Part shown: positions 1 through 7,571 of the stretch, piece by piece
Position numbering within the stretch: position 1 is the stretch's first letter
Layout of the letters: each line of letters opens with the position of its first letter
Source of the DNA: Prevotellaceae bacterium
GTDB lineage: Bacteria > Bacteroidota > Bacteroidia > Bacteroidales > Paludibacteraceae
Assembly (NCBI GenBank): GCA_031290375.1
Contig: JAITNR010000205.1
Coordinates: forward strand, 1-30,753
Direction: 5' to 3'
DNA length: 30,753 nt
Notes under the pieces: model-generated
Told to the model about the DNA's origin: nothing
The model's input: the letters and a program-made list of their open reading frames with translations, nothing else
The model's database searches: none
Translations under genes and position numbers: made by a program

Positions 1-1
1 T

Positions 2-100
2 TTAATCAAACATGAACAATCAAAAAAGAGAAGTGTGAAGGGAAAAAGACTCGATGCCGGATGGAATAATGATTATTTATTGAAAATCCTAACTAATTAA
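2..100 (+). CDS. possible C-terminal end of an upstream gene (partial)
   Basis: A reading frame is open from the left edge of the window to a TAA at 98-100, giving about 32 residues that end in GWNNDYLLKILTN. The piece is basic near its start and then aromatic and leucine-rich, which reads like real protein, but it is too short to assign to a family. It has no start inside the window. The promoter for the next gene lies 56 bases downstream, which fits a gene ending here. It could equally be a chance open frame in AT-rich DNA. Confidence 0.35.
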   Translation, partial: LIKHEQSKKRSVKGKRLDAGWNNDYLLKILTN

Positions 101-132
101 GATGCGTTTGCCCTGATTAATACAACTAATCG

Positions 133-163
133 TTTATTTTAATCATAAAATTTATTAACTTTG
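133..163 (+). promoter_or_regulatory. Bacteroidota-type promoter for the plsC-like gene
   Basis: TAACTTTG at 156-163 matches the Bacteroidota -7 consensus TAnnTTTG. A T-rich TTTA at 133-136 lies 19 bases upstream, where the -33 element is expected. The start codon at 208 would leave a leader of about 40 bases. Confidence 0.55.
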
Positions 164-207
164 TACAAAAAAATAATAATCATAAAAATGCTTTAAATCA
201 AGTAGTT

Positions 208-933
208 ATGAGACACAGGATTAATCCGTTTTGGCTCGTTTATCTGATATTTATTTTTTTGCCTATTGGTGCGATTTTCACCATTTTGGCAGCTGTTCTG
301 ACGATAATATTCTCTTTTACAGGCGATTATTGTTGGTGTTATATTCCTGCAAAGATTTGGGCGCGAGTGCTTTGCTATCTGGCTTTTGTTGAAGTTGAGG
401 TTAAAGGGCAGGAAAATTATTTGCCCCATAAATCGTATATTTTTGTGGCTAATCATGCAAGTGTTTATGACGTTTTTGTGATTTATGGCTGGTTGAACAG
501 TCGTTTTAAGTGGATTATGAAAAATTCTTTGCGGAAAATTCCGCTTGTGGGCTTTGCCTGTCATAAGGCTGGGCACGTTTTTATCGACCGTTCCAATCCG
601 ATTAAGGCTCGACAAAGTATCAAAAACGCCGAGGAGAAGTTGAAAAATGGAGCATCGCTTGTGATTTTCCCCGAAGGACACCGTTCTAACAACGGCAAAG
701 TTGGCAATTTCAAGCGTGGGGCGTTCAAAATTGCCGAAGACCTGAAACTGCCTGTTGTGCCTATCACCATTAAAGGTTCGTTTGAGGTGTTGCCTATTAA
801 TTCTTACTATATTGAACCTCATAAAATCAGCGTTATAATCCACAGTGTTATAAGTTTTGACAATGTAAATGATGAAAACATAGATGAATTTATACAAAAA
901 ACAAGGGAAATAATAGTAAATAATGATATATGA
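208..933 (+). CDS. plsC: 1-acyl-sn-glycerol-3-phosphate acyltransferase family protein (PlsC-like)
   Basis: This 241-residue protein belongs to the PlsC/LPLAT acyltransferase family. Family members transfer an acyl chain to lysophosphatidic acid, making phosphatidic acid at the inner membrane. The catalytic NHxxxxD block is present as NHASVYD, with His83 and Asp88. The acyl-acceptor block FPEGHRS contains Glu156. A long hydrophobic stretch covers roughly residues 8-40 and would anchor the protein in the membrane. The length is normal for the family. The ATG at 208 lies about 45 bases after a good -7 box. The last codons overlap the next gene by ATGA at 930-933, so the two are probably translated together. 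The substrate (phospholipid, ornithine lipid or another lysolipid) cannot be told from the sequence. The long reverse-strand frame across this gene is a shadow. Confidence 0.88.
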   Translation: MRHRINPFWLVYLIFIFLPIGAIFTILAAVLTIIFSFTGDYCWCYIPAKIWARVLCYLAFVEVEVKGQENYLPHKSYIFVANHASVYDVFVIYGWLNSRFKWIMKNSLRKIPLVGFACHKAGHVFIDRSNPIKARQSIKNAEEKLKNGASLVIFPEGHRSNNGKVGNFKRGAFKIAEDLKLPVVPITIKGSFEVLPINSYYIEPHKISVIIHSVISFDNVNDENIDEFIQKTREIIVNNDI

Positions 934-1667
934 ATAAAAATTTAGAAAAAATACTTTTTCTCGATATAGAAACAGTTCCGCAAACGGAATTTTTGCACTC
1001 TTTGCCAAGCGATTTGCGGGCACTTTGGATAGAGAAGATTGAAAATATCAGGCAACGTATGCCTGACAGTATCTCTGACGAACTGACCGATGATGAGAAT
1101 TTTATGAAAACTGCGGGTGTTTATTCCGAATTTTCAAAAATAATCTGTATTTCTGTTGGCTGTTTTTACAGGAAAGATAATAAATTGGTTTTCAGGGTAA
1201 AATCGTTTTCAGGCGATGATGAAAAATCCATTTTGAATGATTTTTCGACTTTACTGCAAAAAATTATCATAACGCCGGAATATCAAATTTGCGGGCATAA
1301 TATCAAGGAATTTGATATTCCGTTTATTTGCAGAAGATTGCTAATCAATAACTTGGAAGTTCCTGCTTGCATCAATGTGGCAGGCAAAAAGCCCTGGGAA
1401 ACGCCCTTTATCGACACGCTTGAATTGTGGCGTTTCGGCGACTATAAGAACTACACTTCATTGAAGTTGTTATCGACTGTTTTCGGCATTCCAACGCCCA
1501 AAGATGACATTGATGCTTCGCAGGTCGCCGAAATTTTCTATCGGGGGAAAAATATTGCCCGCATAGCTATCTATTGCCAAAAGGACGTTATTGCAACGGC
1601 TCGTCTGTATCAACGTTTCTGTTCGTTGCCAATGCTTCAGGACGAGGACATTGAATTTGCCGATTAG
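930..1667 (+). CDS. predicted PolB-like 3'-5' exonuclease (DEDDy superfamily)
   Basis: This 245-residue protein looks like a stand-alone 3'-5' exonuclease of the DnaQ-like/RNase H-like superfamily, resembling the proofreading domain of family B polymerases. ExoI is FLDIETVP with Asp12 and Glu14. ExoII is HNIKEFDIP, and ExoIII is YCQKD near residue 213, the YxxxD form that defines the DEDDy type. These residues would bind the two catalytic metal ions. No polymerase domain follows. The ATG overlaps the stop of the acyltransferase gene, so both are likely on one mRNA, although the jobs look unrelated. It probably acts in DNA repair or nucleic-acid turnover; the substrate is not known. Confidence 0.82.
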   Translation: MNKNLEKILFLDIETVPQTEFLHSLPSDLRALWIEKIENIRQRMPDSISDELTDDENFMKTAGVYSEFSKIICISVGCFYRKDNKLVFRVKSFSGDDEKSILNDFSTLLQKIIITPEYQICGHNIKEFDIPFICRRLLINNLEVPACINVAGKKPWETPFIDTLELWRFGDYKNYTSLKLLSTVFGIPTPKDDIDASQVAEIFYRGKNIARIAIYCQKDVIATARLYQRFCSLPMLQDEDIEFAD

Positions 1668-1734
1668 CAACGGATATTTATCGTTAATGGTTAGTAATTT
1701 TTTTTTACATATTTTTTTTTTCAGAAAAATACAT

Positions 1735-1742
1735 TACCTTTG
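1735..1742 (+). promoter_or_regulatory. -7 promoter box for the small HTH gene
   Basis: TACCTTTG at 1735-1742 is an exact match to TAnnTTTG. Upstream lies a T-rich tract rather than a clear TTTG -33 element. The ATG at 1819 leaves a leader of roughly 70 bases. Confidence 0.6.
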
Positions 1743-1818
1743 CAGTCGAAATTGTTAAAATAAACTTTTTCAACCTGTATGTTTTAATCTTTGTATAATA
1801 ATTACCAATAAAAATATT

Positions 1819-2166
1819 ATGAGCAAAAATATTCTTAATAAGCAACACAATTCGACTACGCCTCTCGAAATATTAGTCAATGGGGTGATAGGTTTGTTGG
1901 CGCAATCGCCGATGGACGATAGTAAAAAAGAGCTGTACGCCCACAGGTTGAAAAATTTGGATTTGGAGATACTGACAGATGCGTATGCAGCGGTATCAGG
2001 TGCTGTTTCCCAATCAAATATGAAGTATGTTGTTTGTTTTTTTATCGACATGAACACATTGGATATAGGTCAGCTTTTCGGCATTAACCAAACAAGTGTG
2101 CGTACTGCCAAGTATCGTATCAGAAGGAAATTCGCAAAGAGTGATGTTTACCGTTTGTTGTTTTAG
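1819..2166 (+). CDS. small helix-turn-helix protein (sigma region 4 / LuxR-like HTH), function unknown
   Basis: This is a 115-residue protein with no family I can name with certainty. The C-terminal third, DIGQLFGINQTSVRTAKYRI, has the layout of a helix-turn-helix such as sigma-70 region 4 or a LuxR-type DNA-binding domain, followed by a basic tail (RIRRKF). The first 70 residues form a predicted helical segment without a receiver domain or sigma region 2, so it is not a normal sigma factor or response regulator. It has its own -7 box and its own terminator hairpin (2279-2325), so it is a single-gene unit just ahead of metH. A role as a transcription regulator is inferred from the HTH alone. 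Confidence 0.65.
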   Translation: MSKNILNKQHNSTTPLEILVNGVIGLLAQSPMDDSKKELYAHRLKNLDLEILTDAYAAVSGAVSQSNMKYVVCFFIDMNTLDIGQLFGINQTSVRTAKYRIRRKFAKSDVYRLLF

Positions 2167-2278
2167 CAAAAGGGAACAAAAGTACGAGGTACTTGCGGGC
2201 ATTTGTGGTAATAACGACAAATAGCTCTTTGAATAGGAGCGTAGTTTCAGCAGGTCAACGCAACTCCAAGTAGAAAAA

Positions 2279-2325
2279 AATTGTTGTTTGAGGTCCGCTC
2301 TCAAATGATAATTGAAACTTTTTTT
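2279..2325 (+). terminator. intrinsic terminator between the HTH gene and metH
   Basis: The arms at 2279-2292 and 2300-2313 pair over 14 positions (three G-U wobbles) around the loop GTCCGCT. A run of seven T lies at 2319-2325. It would end the transcript of the small HTH gene and insulate metH. It overlaps the presumed -33 region of the metH promoter. Confidence 0.6.
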
Positions 2326-2352
2326 GCACTTTTGGGTTGTTGCGTATCTTTA
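2323..2352 (+). promoter_or_regulatory. probable metH promoter
   Basis: TATCTTTA at 2345-2352 is one base off TAnnTTTG, and a TTTG at 2323-2326 lies 18 bases upstream. The ATG of metH at 2375 would then have a leader of under 20 bases, leaving no room for a riboswitch. Confidence 0.45.
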
Positions 2353-2374
2353 AAATACAACTTAATGTAAATAG

Positions 2375-5300
2375 ATGATTAGAAAATTACTCAAAGAACG
2401 TATTTTGATTCTCGATGGAGCAATGGGCACATCAATTCAAAAACTTGGATTGACAGAAAAGGATTTCAGGGGAAACGAGTTTGAAAACCACCTTGTAAAT
2501 ATAAAAGGGAATAATGATATTTTAAATATTACTCAAAGTGATGTTGTTCGACAGATTCACAGAGATTATATTGCGGCAGGTGCAGATATTATTGAAACTA
2601 ATACATTCAATTCCAACGAAATATCTCAAAAGGAGTACCATCTTCCAGAGTTTACCTATCGACTGAATTTTCAAGGGGCACAATTGGCAAAACAAGAGGC
2701 AATGCTTGCACAAAGAGCAGTTTTTGTTGCAGGAAGCATAGGTCCTACATCAAAAATGTTATCTCTTTCGCCTGATGTTAATCGACCTGCTTTCAGAGAG
2801 ATAGATTTTGATACAATGGTTCTGTCATACAGCAAGCAGGTTGAAGGGTTGCTTGACGGTGGTGCAGATTTGTTGCTTGTAGAAACTGTTTTTGACGGAA
2901 TCAATGCCAAAGCGGCTCTTTATTCTATCTCAACAGTCTTTGAACAAAAAGGAGTTGAAATTCCTGTAATGTTATCTGCTACAGTAAATGACAGGACGGG
3001 GCATTTATTGACAGGGCAAAATTTGGAAGCACTTTTTTATGCTGTATCACATTTCCCGCTGTTAAGTTTTGGACTGAATTGCTCTTTTGGGGCAAATATG
3101 CTGTTCCCGTTAATTGAGAGATTGAATAAAATTGTTCCCTGCTGTGTGAGCATTCACCCGAATGCAGGATTGCCCAATAAATACGGTTGTTATGATGAAA
3201 CGCCTGAATTTACTGCAAATGAGATAAAGAAAATTGCCCAAAAAGGATTGGTTAATATCGTGGGCGGCTGTTGTGGAACTACTCCCGAACACATCAAATG
3301 TATAAAACAAACTGTTGAAAAATTATCTCCGAGAAAACACAATATCATAGAAAACAAATTGATTGTCAGTGGAAATGAGATAATTGTTGTTGATAAAAAC
3401 ATTACAAATTTTATAAATATAGGCGAAAGAACAAATGTAGCCGGCTCTTCTATTTTTGCAAAACTTATCAAGGAACAAGATTACGAAAAAGCTGCCTCCA
3501 TTGCTCAAAAACAAGTTGAGAGTGGAGCTTCAATCATTGACATAAATATGGATAATGCCTTGCTTGACAGTAAAAAAGAGATGGAAAATTTTGTTCGCTA
3601 TATAAACAGTTATCCAAATATTGCAAGGGCAGCAATTATGATTGATTCCTCCGATTGGCAGACAATTCTTGCAGGACTAAAAAACTGTCAGGGAAAGCCC
3701 ATCGTCAATTCTATCAGTTTAAAAGAAGGCGAAGATGTTTTTTTATCTAAGGCAAAAGAAATCAAGAAATTGGGTGCTACAGTAGTTGTTATGGCTTTTG
3801 ACGAACAGGGGCAAGCCGTTGATTTTCAACGCAAAATTGATATTTGCAGACGCTCGTATGATCTGTTGACCGAAAAAGTACATTTTTTTCCACATGATAT
3901 TATTTTTGATGTCAATATTCTCACAATAGGCACGGGTCTTGCTGAACACAACAATTATGCCGTTGATTATATCAAAGCAGTAAAATGGATAAAAAATAAT
4001 CTTAACGGCGCACTAACATCGGGAGGAATTTCAAATCTATCATTCTCATTTAGAGGCAATAACATAATTCGCAATGCAATGCATTCGATTTTTACGTATC
4101 ATGCGATAAACGCCGGACTGGATATGGGAATTATCAACCCTGTGATGCTGCAAAATTATAATGAAATAAACCCTGAACTGTTGTTGTTGCTGGAAAATCT
4201 TATCTTAAACAGGAAAGAGACTGCCACAGAAGATATTATGGAATATTCAGAAAGGCTTAACTCAGTTCAGGAGGTTTTTAAAAATAATGACAGAAAGGAT
4301 GACTGGAGAAACGAAAGTTTGGAAAAAAGACTGAGTATTGCCATAACAAACGGAATATCAGATTATCTCAATGATGACATAAATGAAGCATTGGAAAAAT
4401 ATGATTCTCCGGTTAAGGTCATCGAGGAGCCGTTGATGCAGGCTATGGACAATGTTGGAGAGCTTTTTCAAGAGGGGAAAATTTTTCTTCCCCATGTGTT
4501 AAAATCTGCACAGATGATGCGAATTGCTACCGATATTTTACAGCCATATTTGGTACAATTTGCTGAAAATAAAACAAATAAACGCAAAAAAATTGTGCTT
4601 GCCACAGCAAAGGGAGATGTACATGATATAGGTAAAAATATCCTTAGCATTGTTCTTTCGTGTGCAGGTTTGGAGGTAATAGACCTTGGCGTAATGGTTG
4701 ATAATACGGTGATTATTAGCGAAATAAACAAACACAATGCGGATATTGCAGGCATCAGTGGTTTGATTACTCCATCTTTGAGTGAAATGGAAGATTTATG
4801 CAACCTCATGACAACAGAAAAGATGAGCACACCTCTTTTTGTAGGAGGAGCAGCCACTTCTCAGGAACATACAGTTATCAAATTATCGCCATTGTATCAC
4901 TCCACTTTTTATGGAGGAAATGCCTCTGCTGCAGTTTCTTATATAAAAAAGATTTTGCAAAACAAAGAGAAATTTATAGAAAATTCCAGAGAAAAAAACA
5001 GAATTGTTGAGCAAAAATATCATACAAAAGACCACTCAGTTATTCCTTTTGAAGAGGCAAAAAAACGGAAACAGATTTTTTCTTTGGACAGTTTTATTCA
5101 AAAAAATAATTTTGGACAAGAGGATATTTTGATTAAAGATTTTAATATCAGCGATTTGATAGATTTTATTAATTGGAATATGTTTTTCAGATTCTGGGGT
5201 TTCAAACAGCACTATCCTGATATCCTGGAAAATAAAGAGGCAAACGAACTGTTTTTGAAAGGATTAGAGATTTTAAATGATAGAAAAAATGAGATAATAG

Positions 5301-5890
5301 CATCTGTTGTTGTAAAATTTCTCAACGCATATAGTGCGGATAATCAGATTATTATTGACAAAAAATATAATTTGCCCATGCTCAGGCAGCAATCTGACGG
5401 GGAGGAATGTAAATCTCTTGCTGATTATCTTCCTGACATTAAGCAAAATATGGTTTCAAAGATAGGATTATTCTGTGTTTCGGTAAAAGATTTGCTTGAA
5501 AGTGACGATAGAAAAAATTTCGACAGTTTGCTCAAACAAAGTTTGTGCGCCCGTATCGCAGAGGCTCTGACAGAATGGATTGAAAAGAATATTTCTCGCG
5601 GAAATAACGTTATTCGTCCTGCTTTTGGTTATTCGTCCTGCCCTGACCATTCAATGAAGAAAAACATTTTCGAGATTTTGAATGTAGAAAAGGAAATTGA
5701 TGTATCTCTGTCCGAAAATTATGATATAATTCCTGCAACAAGTACATGCGGAATGTTTATTGCACACCCCAAAGCAAAAATATTTAACATAAAAAATATT
5801 GATATAGAACAATTTACATGGTATTCACAGCAACGAAAGATGACAGAAAATCAGGAAAAAAGATTTCTTGGTCATTTGTTGCCAGATTAA
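2375..5890 (+). CDS. metH: cobalamin-dependent methionine synthase MetH
   Basis: This 1171-residue protein is a full-length MetH, which moves a methyl group from 5-methyl-tetrahydrofolate via cobalamin to homocysteine to make methionine. All four modules are present in order. The homocysteine-binding domain (about 1-320) has zinc ligands Cys236, Cys299 and Cys300. The pterin-binding domain (about 345-610) includes NIGERTNVAGS. The B12 cap and Rossmann domain (about 640-880) has the DVHDIGKN motif with cobalt ligand His750. The C-terminal reactivation domain contains RPAFGY and CPDH and ends in the HPKAK block. It is slightly shorter than the E. coli enzyme, with nothing essential missing. metF follows after only 9 bases and luxS shortly after, so this is a methyl-cycle operon. 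It depends on B12 supply. Confidence 0.97.
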   Translation: MIRKLLKERILILDGAMGTSIQKLGLTEKDFRGNEFENHLVNIKGNNDILNITQSDVVRQIHRDYIAAGADIIETNTFNSNEISQKEYHLPEFTYRLNFQGAQLAKQEAMLAQRAVFVAGSIGPTSKMLSLSPDVNRPAFREIDFDTMVLSYSKQVEGLLDGGADLLLVETVFDGINAKAALYSISTVFEQKGVEIPVMLSATVNDRTGHLLTGQNLEALFYAVSHFPLLSFGLNCSFGANMLFPLIERLNKIVPCCVSIHPNAGLPNKYGCYDETPEFTANEIKKIAQKGLVNIVGGCCGTTPEHIKCIKQTVEKLSPRKHNIIENKLIVSGNEIIVVDKNITNFINIGERTNVAGSSIFAKLIKEQDYEKAASIAQKQVESGASIIDINMDNALLDSKKEMENFVRYINSYPNIARAAIMIDSSDWQTILAGLKNCQGKPIVNSISLKEGEDVFLSKAKEIKKLGATVVVMAFDEQGQAVDFQRKIDICRRSYDLLTEKVHFFPHDIIFDVNILTIGTGLAEHNNYAVDYIKAVKWIKNNLNGALTSGGISNLSFSFRGNNIIRNAMHSIFTYHAINAGLDMGIINPVMLQNYNEINPELLLLLENLILNRKETATEDIMEYSERLNSVQEVFKNNDRKDDWRNESLEKRLSIAITNGISDYLNDDINEALEKYDSPVKVIEEPLMQAMDNVGELFQEGKIFLPHVLKSAQMMRIATDILQPYLVQFAENKTNKRKKIVLATAKGDVHDIGKNILSIVLSCAGLEVIDLGVMVDNTVIISEINKHNADIAGISGLITPSLSEMEDLCNLMTTEKMSTPLFVGGAATSQEHTVIKLSPLYHSTFYGGNASAAVSYIKKILQNKEKFIENSREKNRIVEQKYHTKDHSVIPFEEAKKRKQIFSLDSFIQKNNFGQEDILIKDFNISDLIDFINWNMFFRFWGFKQHYPDILENKEANELFLKGLEILNDRKNEIIASVVVKFLNAYSADNQIIIDKKYNLPMLRQQSDGEECKSLADYLPDIKQNMVSKIGLFCVSVKDLLESDDRKNFDSLLKQSLCARIAEALTEWIEKNISRGNNVIRPAFGYSSCPDHSMKKNIFEILNVEKEIDVSLSENYDIIPATSTCGMFIAHPKAKIFNIKNIDIEQFTWYSQQRKMTENQEKRFLGHLLPD

Positions 5891-5899
5891 TAATTCAGA

Positions 5900-6853
5900 A
5901 TGAAAATCACAGATATACTGCAAAACAGCAAACAAGCTTTTGCTTCCTTTGAGTTAGTGCCGCCTTTGAAGGGCAACGACAGTGAAAAATTGTATTCTCA
6001 CCTGCAACCGCTAATGGATTTCAGTCCACCTTTTATCAACATCACTTGTCATCGTGATGAGATTAAATATGCTCAGAATCAAGACGGTAGCATAAGAAAA
6101 ACTCTCATAAAAAAGCGACCCGGCACACTCGCCATCATTGCAGCCATTTTGCGTAAATATGAGATTGAGATTGTGCCTCACGTTATTTGTGGCGGTGCGT
6201 CAAGGCAAAAAATTGAAGACGAACTGCTTGATTTTAACTTTCTTGGAATAGAAAATATTATGGCTTTGCGTGGTGATGCCCAAAAAGAGCAAAAGAGTTT
6301 TATCCCAGAGATTGATGGTTATCACAATGCTTTTCAATTAGTTAAACATGTTAAACGTCTTAATAACGGAATTTTTCTTGACAGTGAAGAGTTATCAATG
6401 GTAAAGACAAATTTTTGTATAGGTGTAGGATGTTATCCTGAAAAGCACAGAGAAGCTACTGATATTCAATCGGATATTGTCAGATTAAAAGAAAAAGTTG
6501 ATTCAGGAGCAAATTATATAGTAACTCAAATGTTTTTTGATAACAGCTACTATTATTCATTTGTGGAAAAATGCAGGCAGGCAGGAATAAATGTGCCGAT
6601 AATTCCAGGATTAAAGCCCGTTTCAACGTTAAAGCAGATGAATATTTTACCGAAATTATTTTCTATCAATATGCCTCAGTTACTTTTGGAAGAAATAACA
6701 CGCTGTAAATCAGACATTGATATTTATAATCTTGGTATTGAATGGTGTATAAATCAAAGTAAAGATTTGCTCAAACACGATATTCCCGTAATTCATTATT
6801 ACACAATGGGAAAGGCAGATAATATTAAACAAATTATCACAAGTGTTTTTTAA
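5900..6853 (+). CDS. metF: methylenetetrahydrofolate reductase MetF
   Basis: The 317-residue product is a MetF-type flavoprotein that reduces 5,10-methylene-THF to 5-methyl-THF, the methyl donor used by the MetH encoded just upstream. Visible family marks are FELVPP near residue 17, the NITCHRDE segment, the block GIENIMALRGD, the TQMFFDN segment and the IPGLKPVSTLKQM segment. The length is typical of Bacteroidota MetF. The ATG lies 9 bases after the metH stop, which indicates co-transcription and perhaps coupled translation. Nothing is odd about the gene. Confidence 0.96.
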   Translation: MKITDILQNSKQAFASFELVPPLKGNDSEKLYSHLQPLMDFSPPFINITCHRDEIKYAQNQDGSIRKTLIKKRPGTLAIIAAILRKYEIEIVPHVICGGASRQKIEDELLDFNFLGIENIMALRGDAQKEQKSFIPEIDGYHNAFQLVKHVKRLNNGIFLDSEELSMVKTNFCIGVGCYPEKHREATDIQSDIVRLKEKVDSGANYIVTQMFFDNSYYYSFVEKCRQAGINVPIIPGLKPVSTLKQMNILPKLFSINMPQLLLEEITRCKSDIDIYNLGIEWCINQSKDLLKHDIPVIHYYTMGKADNIKQIITSVF

Positions 6854-6936
6854 TGTTATTCTATCTGTTGTGTATTTAGAAAAAATTGCATTTATGTGTT
6901 GAATTTTTAGAATAATAACTGAAAAAATTATATAAA

Positions 6937-7413
6937 ATGGAAAAAATTGCAAGTTTTCAAGTTGACCATACAAGGCTAAAATGCGGGATTTTTGTCTCCC
7001 GCATGGATAAATTCAGGGAAACTATTCTCACAACATTTGATTTGAGGATGAAAGAGCCTAATAAAGAACCCGTTTTGAATGTTCCCGAATTGCATACAAT
7101 CGAACATTTGGGAGCAACTTTTTTGCGTTCTCATAATCAATGGGCTTCAAAAACGGTATATTTTGGACCAATGGGTTGCAGAACGGGTTTTTATGCAATT
7201 TTTGAGGGTAACATTTCCTCTGCCGAAATCCAACCGTTAATAGTAGAGATGTTTCAATTTATAGGCTCTTTTCACGGCGAGATTCCGGGAGCAAAACCCG
7301 AAGAATGCGGTAACTGGCGAGAACAAAACCCGGAAATGGCATCGTGGGAAGCCAATAAATATCTTGAAACAATAACAAATCCGAAGTATGAAAATTTGAA
7401 TTACCCCAACTAA
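6937..7413 (+). CDS. luxS: S-ribosylhomocysteine lyase LuxS
   Basis: This 158-residue enzyme cleaves S-ribosylhomocysteine to homocysteine and 4,5-dihydroxy-2,3-pentanedione, the precursor of autoinducer-2. The metal site is complete: His53 and His57 in HTIEH and Cys124 in EECGNW. The catalytic cysteine is Cys81 in MGCRTGF, and the N-terminal DHT motif is present. It lies 83 bases after metF on the same strand, and I see no convincing promoter in the gap, so it may share the metH-metF transcript. In context it returns homocysteine to MetH. Whether the cell also uses AI-2 as a signal cannot be decided here. The partner enzyme MTAN/Pfs is not in the window. Confidence 0.96.
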   Translation: MEKIASFQVDHTRLKCGIFVSRMDKFRETILTTFDLRMKEPNKEPVLNVPELHTIEHLGATFLRSHNQWASKTVYFGPMGCRTGFYAIFEGNISSAEIQPLIVEMFQFIGSFHGEIPGAKPEECGNWREQNPEMASWEANKYLETITNPKYENLNYPN

Positions 7414-7516
7414 AAAAATCTGTTTTTGGGCTAAAACATTTTTTAATGTGCTATTGTGCCTTACAAGTTCGGGATTTACAACCTGTTGTTCAGTGCCCCT
7501 AAAAAAATCAACTTTT

Positions 7517-7548
7517 TTTCGTTATTATCAATAGAATTACTACCTTTG
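7517..7548 (+). promoter_or_regulatory. promoter for the TPR-protein gene
   Basis: TACCTTTG at 7541-7548 is an exact TAnnTTTG box, and TTTC at 7517-7520 lies 20 bases upstream at the -33 position. The ATG at 7572 follows after 23 bases. Confidence 0.65.
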
Positions 7549-7571
7549 CACTCTATATAACTAACGAAAAT

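Noticed and set aside
193..1023. 276-codon reverse-strand frame opposite the acyltransferase gene
   Set aside because: It lies almost wholly opposite a gene with clear catalytic motifs, has low-complexity composition and no recognisable domain; it is a shadow of the real gene.
2167..2374. SAM or cobalamin riboswitch upstream of metH
   Set aside because: The hairpin there is a terminator for the previous gene, and the likely metH promoter leaves a leader under 20 bases; no B12-box or SAM core recognised.
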